From positions 20,109,586-20,173,585 of the forward strand of contig NC_080589.1 of NCBI RefSeq assembly GCF_029962835.1: a stretch of 64,000 nt of DNA. The letters run 5' to 3'. Position numbers and translations under genes: made by a program. The notes beneath the pieces were generated by a model. The model had not been told where the DNA came from. It did not search any database and saw only the letters and a program-made list of their open reading frames with translations. This document shows, piece by piece, positions 1-11,808 of this stretch. This stretch comes from Magnolia sinica (lineage: Eukaryota > Streptophyta > Magnoliopsida > Magnoliales > Magnoliaceae). The first letter of the stretch is position 1. Every line of letters begins with the position of its first letter.

Positions 1-480
1 AATGATCACAGATTGGAAACACTTGGTGGAATTCGATCTCCTTTGCATTAGATAGATTCCTTATAAAATCGGAGACCAAACAGACCAGTTCCTACTGCCC
101 AATGTACTCGCAACGTTAACAACCTTGACATAAGCTAAAGAGTAAAACTTTACTGTAGTGGTGATTCCCCACACCACCAACCCTACCAAGATCTGGTTGA
201 TTGCCCATTACCAATGTCGAATGCGACCCCTTCTAGCATAATTGATTCCATTGACTAGGTCCCCCTCCAATAATCATAGACTATATTTGACTGATGCTAG
301 AATACCTTGAATGCTGTACTTTCCCACAATCATGTGTCTTTAGAATGTAGTCTTCATTTGCAAAATGCCAATTCATTTGCTCAAATCATTCATCATTTTC
401 AAGGGTTTAAGACCTGCACCATTCTGACAACTCATTTAACACACCTTGTTCCAATCCAAAAGATAAAACTTTTGTGCTTT
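1..480. other. Unassigned stretch at window edge
   Basis: No coding region with family features is seen here. It precedes a decayed minus-strand L1 fragment and may be an older part of it, but nothing in the translation lets me say so. Confidence 0.3.
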
Positions 481-1670
481 GGATCCACCCTTGCCATAAG
501 AATTGCCATTCGATTTTTTTCAGTTCTAGATCTCATGCTTGTCAGTCAGTGGAACAAAGGCATAAATTACAAGACATGGCAACCATAGCTACTTTATTGT
601 GAGCAATCCTGCTCCCCATCAATACGTACCTTCCTTTCCATGTAGCTAATCTTCTTCCATTCGTTGGTAATTATTAGGTCCCAGAGGCTTTTAGAGGGGG
701 ACTCGGTAAATGAAGGTAGATTGCAGAGAGCCTGGTCCACTATCGAGAATTGCCACAGGGTCCCTCACCTCACAAGTGTCTAGCTTGATGCCAAACATTT
801 TCCTCCTTTCCCGATGTTGCCTCCAAGCATCTCAAAATACATTGCAAGTTCATCGTATACGCTCTCTTGGAATTGTAGAAGATTAAGGTGCCATTAGCAA
901 ATTGCAAATGGGACACATTTAGCCAATTCTGACCTATGTTCAGATCATCAATCAACCCCTCATGGCTTTGGCCAAGATCTTGCTAAGGGATTATGTAATG
1001 ATGACAAAAAGGAACCCTTGCCCAATCCTCTAATATCCTTGAAAATAGCAGTTGGGGGATCCATCGACCATCACTGGGTATCTAGCCAATGGGATAGAAG
1101 TTTGCATCTAGCTTCACCATCTAATGCTGAATCCCATTCTTCGTGACGTATGGTTAAAGAAATCACAATCTACACTATCATAAGCTTTCCCCAAGTCGAT
1201 TATCCAAAAAACTTGGGCTTGTTATCTCTCTCTTTGTTTTTTGCATTCATGTGCGTCAAAGGGCTCCATCCAAAATTTGTTTGCCCTTCACAACATCACC
1301 CTAGGAGAAGGATATAATCATTCCAATGCCTTTTTAAGAAGCGCTGTTGGTATCTTAGCTAGGATCTTATATAGTAGGCTGACGATGCTAATTGGATGGA
1401 AGCTACCCAACTCCCATCTCCTTGGGAATAAAGGTGGTAAAGGATATCTTAAAAAAAGGATGATAAAGGAGGCTCCTGATTCCCTAGCTAATCTGCCGTT
1501 GATGTAGAATTCTTTGATGAATTCATTATATCCCCCTTAAACCCGCCCCAAATGAACAAAAGAAAAGCAACGAGAACTTCAGTTGGCCCTAGTGCACCTT
1601 ATTCGACTAAGTTGTTCCACTGTGGCCAACACTTCCTTTTGTTCGATGGGAGTTCAAGGGCATTTTCATT
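480..1670 (-). mobile_element. L1-type LINE fragment, reverse transcriptase region, decayed
   Basis: Read on the minus strand, the stretch gives pieces of a plant L1 reverse transcriptase in the usual order. Around 1560-1660 there is a piece like the 'PDG...W..V..DI' block. Around 1330-1450 comes 'FHPISIVSLLYKILAK', the plant L1 'YRPISLVGSLYKILAK' block. Around 1150-1215 comes 'IDLGKAYDSVDCDF', like 'LEKAYDRVDWDF'. Around 850-920 comes 'LSHLQFADDTLIF'-like 'VSHLQFANGTLIF', where the catalytic Asp pair is lost. Around 500-720 is a piece like the later 'W..ii.ki..kl..wk.r.lS.GGR..LI' block. Many frame changes and stops make it a fossil. Family assignment is secure; exact ends are not. Confidence 0.75.
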
Positions 1671-2145
1671 TTATTGATTTGATAAAACTTGCTTCGGTTG
1701 ATATTGCTACTCGGTGAAAAGTTTGTAGCAAAAATCAACAATCACGGGGCATGTAACATTGAAATGTTAAATTCAAAAGGGAAATTAACAACATATAAAA
1801 AGATTCAAAATCTTAAAAAATAATCTCTAAATAGGAAGCTATCTTGACTTAATGACACACAAAATCTTTATTAAAGATTCCCCAAAACACAAGTCTCCCA
1901 AAATAGAGAAATACCAATGACATCATGGCACATAATATTCTATTAAAGATTTCCCCAAAACTTTACTAAACAAAGATTCTAAAGTATCAAACCACAAATG
2001 CGTGGTATATCTCCTTAGAAAAGCTCTAAACACCCCCATGTATGGGGCCCACAAAATGGGTTATGGGAGCTGCAAATTGGGTTTTTGGGACCCACATATT
2101 TGTGTGCTTCTTGTGGTTGTTACCACTTGCCTTACAAGATTACTA
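1671..2145. other. Unassigned A/T-rich spacer between two L1 fragments
   Basis: I see no gene here. The sequence is A/T rich with several short direct repeats (two 'cacaaaatctttattaaagat'-like stretches near 1858 and 1930) and no recognisable protein. Confidence 0.3.
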
Positions 2146-2600
2146 TTACCAACTCCATATATCAGCGAAGCAACACCCCTCTAGCTCCTTGATCAACATT
2201 GCCGAGAAGGATACATAGGACTTGGCTTTACCGATTACATTAGCAGTAAGATCCAATCTATTATTAAAAATTACATTGTTTCTTTCCAATGAAATTGACC
2301 ATAAAATGGCTAGAAACCAAAGGTCATGGAGCTTTTGCCCATTGCCCTTAATAGGACCACCCTTCCATCCCTCTAGAAGCAAAGCTGTTGAAGTTGATTG
2401 TCCGCACTATGCCAAAATGATGAAGGCATCGCCCTTTAACAAGATGAATAGATGGTCCACAATCTCCTATTTGTGTCACTTTCACTTGTTACCTATCCCT
2501 CACCTCCCTTTCTTCTAAAACGATTTGATTGAGAAACTTCTATTGTTTGCCCATTTCTGCACCCTCCCGCTCCTTTGTATTGAACTTTACCCTTTAGATA
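2146..2600 (-). mobile_element. L1-type LINE fragment, C-terminal (zf-RVT) end
   Basis: The minus strand encodes a 78-residue open stretch (2382-2146) with 'LWFLAILWSISLERNNVIFNN', the typical C-terminal signature of plant L1 ORF2 ('...W.iW.eRN.r.F...'). Just upstream (2480-2385) a piece reads like the zf-RVT 'vdHLFlhC' block. On the minus strand this C-terminal piece lies upstream of the reverse transcriptase piece at 480-1670, so the two cannot be parts of one collinear element without rearrangement; they are probably two copies. Confidence 0.6.
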
Positions 2601-3413
2601 AGCCAATGGCCTGACTAGATCCTCCTAGGTCTCTCTTAAGCTCCTTTCAAAGTAGACGACTAGACAATTTGATCACTAACCCTGTTATAAGTGTTAATTA
2701 TCTTGACTGTATTCTCAACAACCAATCTATAAAGATAAATGTATTTACTGCATAAGGTACCATAACGACACCACCTATCTTCTTAAAACCTAATGTGTTT
2801 CTTTGCACCGACCTTGAAGTTGTTGCCCTAATTAAATGCTCCCTAGCCAATATAGCTTTCTAGGTTATAGAGCTTTTGTTTGTTGAAGTAGCAATGCACA
2901 AAGGATAGTTTGAGAATACGCCTCGTTCTATAGGAACATTGTAGCTAGGGAGAAAGGTGCTAAAAAACAGGGGAGGGGACGAAAGAAAAATCAATGAAGA
3001 AAGGGCTTGATGGTGCCCAATATGGAGGAAGGAAATGGGCTTGCATGGAGGGTTCCAAGGATGTGTTGGTGGTTCGAATAAATCTGGATGCCATTAGTGA
3101 ATCTTGGGAGTTGTTGCAACACTTGGTGGTGGCTTCGATGGAGGGTGCCACCATATCGCACATCGAAGGGTGGTTGCTTAGAGTCCCGTGGTCCAGCTTT
3201 TGAGGGGTATTCATTGATGCCTATTAATTCTAATGAGGTGTGTATCTGCTTGCTCCCGGAAGGAGATGTGGATAGTTTACTAATTGTTGGTGTTGTTTAC
3301 AGAGATGGTTTGATGTATCGCATTAGAAGGTGGGATGAGGTCTCTGTTTTTGGGAAGGAGGGTGTGTGGTTCTTAATTTGGGGAATTCTGTTGGAATTTT
3401 GGTTTTAGATTAT

Positions 3414-3418
3414 TGTTG

Positions 3419-3453
<35 letters not shown>
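3414..3453. repeat. TTA/TTG trinucleotide microsatellite
   Basis: About a dozen TTG/TTA units in a row within the ORF1-like part of the L1 element. The poly-leucine reading frame across it is a by-product of the repeat. Confidence 0.9.
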
Positions 3454-4934
3454 GTTTTTTTGGGTTGTTACAGTGGTAACTTGTTTGGGGGAGGTGGTCA
3501 AAATCAACCCTGCGATGGAGAATGGGGTGGAGTTGGGTGTTGCGAGGGTGAGGGTGGGGGTGAAGAGAGAAATCTCCTATAGATCCGACCTTCCTGTCAT
3601 CGTTGGGGAAAGGCGACTAATATTTAAGGTGCAGCGGGAGTGTCTGATGGATGCTTTCTCTGATGGGGTGAAGTTTGGAAGCTTAGGGAGGTTGATGAGG
3701 CGGTTTAAAGCCATGGTGGTCGATTGAAGGCACTTGAAGGAGCTCTTGGTGGCTACTGCAGAGCTTCAGAAGTTGGAGGGTCATGTAAGATAACCATTGG
3801 AGGAGAGGAGGTAGGTGGGAGCCTCGAAGCCATGGGGCGACACATGGAGAATGCTACTCTGCGGGAGTTCAGAGGGGAGAAACGCCCTCTTTGAAGCCAG
3901 CTCATTTTTGAAGTAGGCTTTGGACCCAAGTTGGCTTCAAACTAGACTTTTACTCCTGAAGCCGCCACTGACGCGGAGGCTTGGAACTTGACTATGGACA
4001 CACGGAGGGAGCCTATGGTGACATCTATTTTTACGTTCATCCCAAGGCAGGAAACTCTTTTGAAGGGTGGTGATGACTAGGAGGATGGCTTTGATGACTG
4101 CATGTGGCAAAGTGATGAGCCGTAGATAGGGGATGATCAGTCTAATCTTGATACACGTGTGGAAGACGAGTCTAGTGGTGTACACCTAGTCGAACTGAGT
4201 CGAGCTGGCCTCAGCTCAACTCGGCTCGGTCAGCAGATCGAACCAGTTTGAGCTCGAGCTTTCGAGCCAAGTTTAAGTTCGAGTTTTCGAGATGAGATCA
4301 AATTCAAGTTGAGTTCTCGAGATGAGATCAAATTGTAATTGTACATGAGATTTAATAATAACATAATAAAGCAGAAAATAAAAAATAAAATACAAACTAA
4401 AAACTAAAAATATTCTTATTACAACACGTCAACAACATTAGACAAGGTTTTTATTTTTTTAATAATACTGTCATTATATACTAATTACTACTGGAGAGGA
4501 GATTCGTTTGCCGAGCTTGAGCTGTTATCCAATTCCTCATATACGTACTCGTTCACCTCTCCCGAATCAGAAGTGGAGAGAGCTTTTTATTGTCCTCTTG
4601 TATCGTTTGAATTAAAATTTTCAAACTTTCGCTGTGAGTGTATTTATATGTAGTTCCCAACGCCCTGTAAATTGCATCAAGACTGGAGAGAAACTTGGAT
4701 GGTTTGTTATTCTTCTTCTTCTCATTCGTGCAGTTTGAACCTGCTTCGACATCATGTTGTCTTGGAGGACATTGTTGATTTGTAGAAGCCTCTTCCATAC
4801 TATGTTTTAAGGCAAGTTAGAATTGGTCTTCTTCCAATGCTAATAATCTAGCTTCTTCCTCTACCTTAGAAAGTTTAGATTGGAGAGTGGAAGATTTTTT
4901 ATTCGAATCAATAAGTACCTGAAAAAGAAGTTAG

Positions 4935-5110
4935 ATTTTCTTTGGGGCTTTAAGACACGGTTTTGCATCTCCACCCCAACATGATAAGTGTAACCTGAGC
5001 CGATTAGTTTTTTTTTAACAGATTTCCTTTAGGGCTTTAAGACACGGTTTTGCATCTCCACCCCAACATGATAAGTGTAACCTGAGCCGATTAGTTTTTT
5101 TTAACAGACT
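4935..5110. repeat. Two-copy tandem duplication, about 87 bp unit
   Basis: The block 'gggctttaagacacgg ... gccgattagtttttt' occurs twice in direct tandem, with the same landmark (gacacgg) at 4954 and 5041. The copies are almost identical, so this is a recent duplication in the 3' non-coding part of the hAT element. Confidence 0.9.
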
Positions 5111-5498
5111 TGGCCCCACACAAATGACTTAAAATCTTCAATTTTCCAGACTTTGAAGAGTGGACTAAGGAACCATAGTCCCAAACGTTGGTTGATGGTT
5201 CACTTGAAGACATATCTACAGTTTGTGTTGGAAAAATTAGTATTTTAGCTATAATGAAGTATGAAAACAAATGGAAAAAATGAAATATGTGATATAAAAG
5301 CAACAATAAAATATGATATGTAAAAGTAATAATGAAATAGTAATTATAATATAAACAAAAAACATTATATGAAAATAAAATAAAAGTCATTGATGCATTG
5401 TACTCATAACATTTATCAACATAATATAAAATAACAAGTACGCATTACATCATTTTCATGTTTCAAGAAATTAACAATAAATGTTAAGCTAACTGCAT

Positions 5499-7513
5499 TC
5501 ATGTTGCTGTTGTTGCATGTGTTGCGTCTTGAGACTCATTCTCCTCATATTTCTCATCAGTATCAATACTATTACTTCCCCAACTCGGATGTAACCAATC
5601 TTGTGTACAGATTAATGCTTCAGCTGTATCTGGTACAAGGGAGCTTTGATTCTTGCTTATGACCTTATTACCTGTGTTAAAAATAGATTCTAATGCCATC
5701 TTTGAACTAGGAATTGTCTTGTGCCATCGCCGATAATGTAAGGTATTTTCCTTCACTAACTCTCATTTTTCACTCCTCCAAAACATCGAAGTCTGAATCT
5801 TGCCGTATTACGATTGACTCTTTGAGATACAAGTCTAACTCTGATTCTTTCGTTTCATTGTCTGTATTTTCTTTTATTAAGAAAGACATGTATTCATCGT
5901 CGAGCATAGTGTAAGAGCTTGTAGCAGCACGAGTTCGAACTTCTTTATCACTTGGTGTGGATCTTGTGATTGTGTACGTATTGTATAGTTCTTCGATTGC
6001 AACACGAACCTTCTAGGTTTCTTTTACTGCCCTTTGATCAGAATAAATCTTCATAAAGATAAACTTAACGTGGCTCATCTTGCACCAATGATCAAGAACA
6101 ACCGCTAAGGCCATTAATAAATGACATTCATCCCAGTACTTATCGAACTTCATTTGTATACTAAGTGTTATAAGTTGTAGAAAATCTGGACCTTTACAAA
6201 CACTTTTTCTTAGGGCTTCATTGATCCTTGAAATAGATGGAAGAAACATATTTACTGTGGGATACTTATTTTTAGAAAATATCATCGTGCAGTCATAAAA
6301 AACTTTGAGAAACTTGTGAACTTCTTTTGCTTTGCTCCAATCTTCTTCAGTAGGCAACCAAGCATACGTTCTATCATGCGTTGCATATTCTGGAAATACA
6401 AGTTCCAATTCCAAGGCCAAATTTAACATTTCAAAAGTCGAATTCCAACGTGTGTATACATATAACTTCAACGTTTTTTGGGACTTCACATTCAAACGTT
6501 GGAATATGTCATTCCATATGCTCAAATCTTGAAGGTGAGCCCCTTATGTACTCTATACTCTCCCTCACATTTTCTATAGTTTGGTCGATTGTTTTCAACC
6601 CTTCTTGTACAATTAGGTTTAGTATGTGGGCACAACACCGAACTTGAAATATTTTTCTCTTGAAAAATAAATTGTTGGTTGTCTTGAACTGGTTACATAA
6701 GAATGATATTATACTATCATTTGTTGAAGCATTATCTAAAGTTATTAAAGAGACTTTATTTTTAATGCCCCAATCTCGTAGACAATCATAAATGCAATCT
6801 GAAATAACCAAATCGGTATGAGGAGGTAGAAGGTAGCGGAAGTTCAATATTCTCTTGCAAAGTTTCTAATCTTCATCAACATAGTGTGCGATCAATGAAA
6901 TGTATTCCTTTCTTTGATTAGACGCCGTCCACAAATCAGAAGTCAAACTTACCCTTGAGACTAATCCCAAAACTGCTTTCAGTTTCATTTTTTCACTTGT
7001 GTACATCTTCATGCACTCCCTCTTCACAATAACGCGGGAGACCTTCTTAACATGAGGATTAAGGAATTTACTATATCCCATAAAGACTTTACTCTTTATC
7101 ATTTTAAATGGTTGTTTATCAACGATCACAAGTCTTGCATACCACTCCTTCAACTTCTCTTTTTCAAACTTATGAGTGGAAAGTTTACCTTAAGATGCAT
7201 CTCCTTCAGATTTGCTAAATGATAGCAGCTGTTGGCTTGGAAGTGGAATTCTTAGTCTTCTTGAATAACTTTGCCTATGTCTGTTTAAATGACTAGTTGA
7301 CCTCTCGGGATTTTTGCTGTAAAATACTTTGCAGTGCATACATCTGATCTTAAGCACATCATTAACTAGAATTTCTTCAAAATCATTCCATACAGCTGAC
7401 CTTTTCTTTCCTTTAATTGTAGTTGTAGTCGAAGACCCCTCCCTCAACAATAAGAGGAGAAATGGCCGATGCACTGACACCAGGGTAGTTGGGACTTCCT
7501 CCTCACTAGCCAT
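5499..7513 (-). pseudogene. hAT transposase with BED zinc finger, broken
   Basis: Minus-strand pieces follow the order of a plant BED-type hAT transposase. A BED finger lies at 7513-7190 ('CMHC' ... 'HLNRH'). The start of the RNase H fold is at 7153-6866, with 'SLTSDLWTASNQRKEY' carrying the first catalytic Asp. The second Asp is in 'LITLDNASTND' at 6847-6509. 'RWNSTFEMLNLALE', a conserved hAT block, lies at 6525-6013. The hATC dimerisation region spans about 5970-5499, with 'SELDLYL', 'FDVLEE', 'KYLTLSAMA' and 'TGNKVISKNQSSLVPDTAEAL'. The frame changes or stops near 7170, 6855, 6515, 6010 and 5765, and the expected Trp of 'FDVLeWW' is lost at a stop. No functional product is likely. Confidence 0.85.
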
Positions 7514-8496
7514 CTATAAATATAAAGATAGAAAATTAACTTTTAGGCACTTATTAACACAAATGGTGTGTATATAAATGTCTAAATTTTCAACAATTTC
7601 CCAAGTGTCTAAATCAGTCACCCATTTAATGTTGAATAGATTGTAATGCTTTCATTATTCAATTTAAATGCCATGCCAAAATTTCGGCAACATCTCCCCT
7701 TATCTCTCCAGAATATATTAGTCTTGTATTTGATTCGTACGTTAACTATCAATGCAAAATGTGGATATTTAATGATGAAAAAAATGCAAGAAATATATCT
7801 ACAAAGAATAGGAGAGATGAACCAAAACATATATGTGCATTTAAATTAGAACAAATGAAGACATTCTTATCCATCCAACATTGAACTGTCCAAAAAAGGA
7901 CAATTTGAGAATTTCTATACATAAAAAAATACATTGAATCTATGTCTGCCAACATAGAAATCCTCAAATGGACAACTGATTATCTTATACTATAACAATA
8001 AAACATTTTAAAAAATAATTCGATTGATTAAACAATATGAAATTAACAATAACATTAATATTAATGTTAAATTAATTTAATTTAACATTAATATTAACAA
8101 CCTAATATTAACAGTAATAAATGAACAATTAACAATGACAAAAAATAGAACTAACATTCACATGATACGATTCGTATGTCTGCACAGTGGAACTGCTTTT
8201 ACAAAGTGGCGCAACATTCACCTGATCCAATTATAATATAATAATAATAATAATAATAATATTGATATATTATAATATATTTATTATACAATATATAAAA
8301 TTTATATTATATTTATTAATTTTGCAACATTCATCCACCACTCATCCATGATTCAACCAATCATCCATCCATCCATCCCTCCCATCCATCTAAACATCCA
8401 ACCAATCATATAATATATAATATATATTTATACTTTTATAATTTATTTAATGCTAAAAATATCAATGATTCAATATAATTAAAATTAGGTTTCAAT

Positions 8497-8800
8497 GTGC
8501 TTACCGGTGGCCGGATGGACTGGTGAGTTGCGGCGGCCGGTAGGGGCGGGGTGACCGGGCAAGGTAGGGACCATCGGACAACAGGGTAGGCCGGTGAGCA
8601 GGCGAGCAAGCAGGCAAGAAGGGGCAGGGCGGTGCTCAGACAATAGGGTAGGCTGGTGACTAGGTGAGCACTGGTCGGTAAGTGCTGGTACCACCAGAGA
8701 GGCAGAGACGGGTAGACGACCGGGCAATGCAGGGACCAGACAAGTGACCACGGTCAACCGAGCTAGGTAGCGTCAATGGGCGAGCGCCGGTGATCGAACT
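8497..8800. repeat. G/C-rich degenerate repeat region in the hAT 5' part
   Basis: A block with many short related words (ggccggt, gaccgggcaa, ggtgagca) and G/C content far above the surrounding A/T-rich element. It lies upstream of the transposase start on the minus strand, so it would be promoter or leader. No protein similarity is seen. Confidence 0.6.
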
Positions 8801-8808
8801 GGGTGGCT

Positions 8809-8811
<3 letters not shown>

Positions 8812-8842
<31 letters not shown>
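8812..8842. repeat. GA dinucleotide microsatellite
   Basis: About fifteen uninterrupted GA units within the 5' part of the hAT element. Confidence 0.95.
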
Positions 8843-8850
<8 letters not shown>

Positions 8851-9918
8851 CGGGCGGCTGGACTGGGTTGAGAAATGAAGAGGGGACTAGGGTTTTTTTT
8901 TTAAAAAAAAAAAATTAAAAAAAAAACTTTTTATACTCCTTGATTGAGTTGAGATGAGTTCGAGTTATATATCGAACTGAGTCGAGTCGAGCTCGGGCCA
9001 GCTCGAACTCAGCTTGAAAAATTTTCGAGCTCAAAAAATTAGCTCGACTTGGCTCAAATTCAGATTCGATTCGAGTCAAATCGAGTGAGCTAGCTCGGTT
9101 CGTGGACAACTCTAGGCGAGTCTGAATGCCATGGCCCTTGTAGTGTACCCAACATGTGTAGACATTTTTAGTTCCTCGTCACATGCGGTTGTCTCTTAAG
9201 AGTGTGGGGCTAAGTTAATGGGTTCCACTTGTGATTTAAGTCCTCACGTGGGAATTTAGACTCTCTTTTATTGCCTGTAATGTCCATTTTCTTCGATCTT
9301 CTTGCAATGCGAAAGCAATAGAGCCTCTCGAAAGGATCGATAACCATTCTTCTGGAAGCGAAGTTAGCGAATGTCGCTTGATAAAGGGGGTTCTATTAGA
9401 AAGGTGTACACTTCCTCACGATGTATCAGAGGTGGAGGGTGCTCTTTCCTTGGGAGTGCACGGGATGGTGATAGATGGGAATCCAATGCGGTTTGCATCA
9501 GGGGATTGCTTGAGCATTATAGAGGAGGGAGGGGAGATTGACTCTCTGGAGGTTTATGGTGGTCACTCCTCTTCGAGCTGAGAACATGGTGGGAAACGCA
9601 TAAATATTATGCATGGTTGATGCGGGAATGGTGAAAATCCCTCATGACACTTAGGGTGTGGGTGCTTTGATTGAAGAGTAGCAATTCAGATGGTTCAAAG
9701 ACATTTTGGAAAGAGTGGGAGGACTAGTGGGGATAGCCTTCGAGGTGCGAGATGAATATTTCACCAGGGGGTCTCAGTGGTAGTATGATATTTAGTCATT
9801 GAAGCCTAAGAAATCTCCTAAAGGTATAAGGGAGTTCCTAAGCTTAGAGTGTTCTATTAATTACGAGTCTACGACTAAAGCCAATGGGGGCAATAGGGGA
9901 AGAATGGGTGGAGCAATT

Positions 9919-11557
9919 GCCCAATGATAATCCTATCTTGGAATGTGCAAGGGGATGGATTCAAGCTTGCGTCAAATCAACTTCTCTCCATCTTGGTTAA
10001 TGGGTCTCCGAAAGGGTATTTTAAGGTGACATGGGGTCTTAGGCAGGGGGTTCTGGTATCTCCTTTTTGTTTGTGGTGATAGGGGAGGCTCTTAGTATGG
10101 TGCTTCAAAAGGAGGACTACAACTGGTTACTTAGCGGTTTCAACGCATCAGATGGTGGATAATGAGTTTCTCATCTTCAGAATGTGGATGATACGCTTTT
10201 GTTTTACGATGTGAAAGCAACCTTGGTGGATAATCTTTGGAAAATCATCATTTGTTTTGAAAAGGTCTCCATATTGAAGGGTAATGTGGCCAATCCTAAA
10301 ATGTCGGGAGTGCATGTTTGTAGTGATGACCTCAATTGCATTGCAGGTTTTTTCGGGTGTAAAGCCAGTATTTTTCCTTTAACATATTTAGGGTTGCATC
10401 TTTGCATTGGGAAGTTGGTCAAACACTTGTGGGATTGGATTATTAAAAGGATTGAAAGGAACTTGGCTGCTTGGAAGGGTCGCTATCTATCTTTGGGAGG
10501 TTGGCTAACACTAATTAAGGTGGCTTTCTCTAATATGCCCGTGTATTTTATGTCTCTGTTTAAATGTCCCAAGGAGGTTTTGGTTAGGCTTGAGAAGTTG
10601 AGAAGAGATTTCTTTTGGAATTGTGCCTCTGAGTGTAGAAAATTCCATCTCCTTAAGTGGGATGAGGTGTGTAGGCCTATTTAAGAGGGCAAGGCTGGGT
10701 GATATGAATATTGCCCTTCTTGGGAAGTGGATTTGGAGGTTCGGATATGAAGAGCGAAGACTGTGAAAGGAAGTGATAGCTGGTAAATGCGGAGTGCATG
10801 AGGGTGGGTGATTTGTGAAAGGTTTTGCTCTTTATAGAGCTTCTCATTTATGGAGGGTGATTGTTGTGTTTGAGCATTGGGTTCAGTGGGGATTGCTTTC
10901 GCTTTGGGTAGTGGGCATCTTATTTGTTTTGGGTGAACATTTTGTGTGACGATCATGCGCTGCAAGATCTTTTCCCTTCCTTGGCTCGGCTTGCTTCTAT
11001 CTAGTTTGTATCTGTGGTGGCTTGCTTTTTCGTCTGCTGTGTAATGGTGGTTTTGTGCCCCTCTTGCTGTAGGAATTTATTGGATGAGGAGATTGTTGAG
11101 TTTGCTAGTATGTTGGATATTCTCAAGGGTGCTCTTCCTTCCCCTTTTGGAGTGGATCTGATGATTTGGCAGGGTAATAGATCGGGAAAGTTTTCGGTTC
11201 AGTCTCTTTACTCCATAATTTAAGAAGTTTACTCTCTCTTTGTTGCATCCGTTTAAGCATTTTTTTGTACGGAGCTCCTCATTTGCGTTGTTTGTTTGGT
11301 TCGTGGCGCATAAGAGGGTGCTTACCATCTATAACCTTCAAAGGAGACCATTTGTGCTACCCAATGTGTGCTTGATGTGTATGGAGGATGCAAAATCGAT
11401 TGATCATCTTTTTGTCCATTGTCCTTTTACTTATAAAGTCTGGATCCATTTTTTTAAGTTGCTTCGTGTTGTTTGGGTGATGTCGAAGATGGTGATCTTT
11501 TGTGGACTTGGCATGGGGGAGGTATTAGGGAAGCTGATAAGGTTTGATGGAGGTTGA
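9919..11557 (+). pseudogene. L1 ORF2 remnant: reverse transcriptase core and zf-RVT end
   Basis: After a short ORF2 start (near 9925) the translation jumps to 'LVNGSPKGYFKVTWGLRQG' (9990-10050). Then come 'MDDTLLF' (from 10184, with the catalytic DD, normally preceded by Ala or Ala-Asp) and 'LTYLGLHLCIGK'. 'WKGRYLSLGGWLTLIKVAFSNMPVYFMSLF' follows across 10470-10560, described here by its ends only as 'WKGRYLSLGG' and 'MPVYFMSLF'. The connection region runs to 11230. The zf-RVT domain (11240-11557) has 'C.MC......DHLFVHCPF'. This is the standard plant L1 order. Stops and a large internal deletion make it non-functional. Confidence 0.85.
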
Positions 11558-11772
11558 CTCTTATGGGTATCTTTTGGGTTATTTGGGGGGACTAGGAATG
11601 GCTGTTGCTTTCGGAACGAAAGAATGGGGGTAGATGAGGTTATTTGTAAAATGAAAGGTCTTGTATTGGGCTGGGCTGGTTATCTTTTTGTTTCTTCTCA
11701 GTGATTCTTGGATGTTGTATTCTTTTCCCCTTTTTGCAGGCTTCTTAATAAATGCTGCCACCTCTCTCTCTC

Positions 11773-11797
11773 AAAAAAAGAAAGAAAGAAAAAAAGT
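11773..11797 (+). repeat. A-rich tail of the plus-strand L1 element
   Basis: The 3' end of the L1 element is an A/G-interrupted poly(A) stretch lying directly before the right-hand copy of the TAGCAATGCAC target duplication. Confidence 0.85.
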
Positions 11798-11808
11798 TAG
11801 CAATGCAC

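Larger units (their letters stand above)
4173..9114 (-). mobile_element. hAT DNA transposon, nearly full length, nested in the L1 element
   Basis: The element begins TAGTGGTGTACACC at 4173 and ends with the inverse of TAGAGTTGTCCACG at 9114. Eight bases flank each end: GACGAGTC (4165-4172) and GGCGAGTC (9115-9122), a 7/8 match, the target-site length of hAT elements. Subterminal parts on both sides are full of GAGCTCG/GAGTCGA words, usual for hAT transposase binding regions. The transposase remnant (5499-7513) is on the minus strand. The flanking L1 sequence joins up if the element and one target copy are removed. At 4.9 kb it is the size of an autonomous hAT element, but the transposase frame is broken. 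Confidence 0.88.
2900..11797 (+). mobile_element. L1-type LINE with target duplication, split by a hAT insertion
   Basis: An 11-bp direct repeat, TAGCAATGCAC, lies at 2889-2899 and again at 11798-11808. The left copy is followed by the LINE 5' region and the right copy is preceded by an A-rich tail (11773-11797), as expected of target-primed insertion. Net of the hAT element (4173-9114) the LINE is about 4 kb. 2990-4164 plus 9123-9900 form a decayed ORF1-like region. Near 9925 is an ORF2-type start ('MIILSWNVQG', like 'MKILSWNVRG'), which then runs directly into the reverse transcriptase core near 9960, so most of the endonuclease and the first part of the reverse transcriptase are deleted. 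The element is dead. Confidence 0.8.

Noticed and set aside
3413-3727. 104-codon open frame with a poly-leucine start
   Set aside because: The start is a translated TTA/TTG microsatellite, and the rest is decayed L1 ORF1-like sequence.
8485-8757. 90-codon Pro/Leu-rich minus-strand frame
   Set aside because: It comes from a G/C-rich degenerate repeat in the hAT leader region and resembles no protein.
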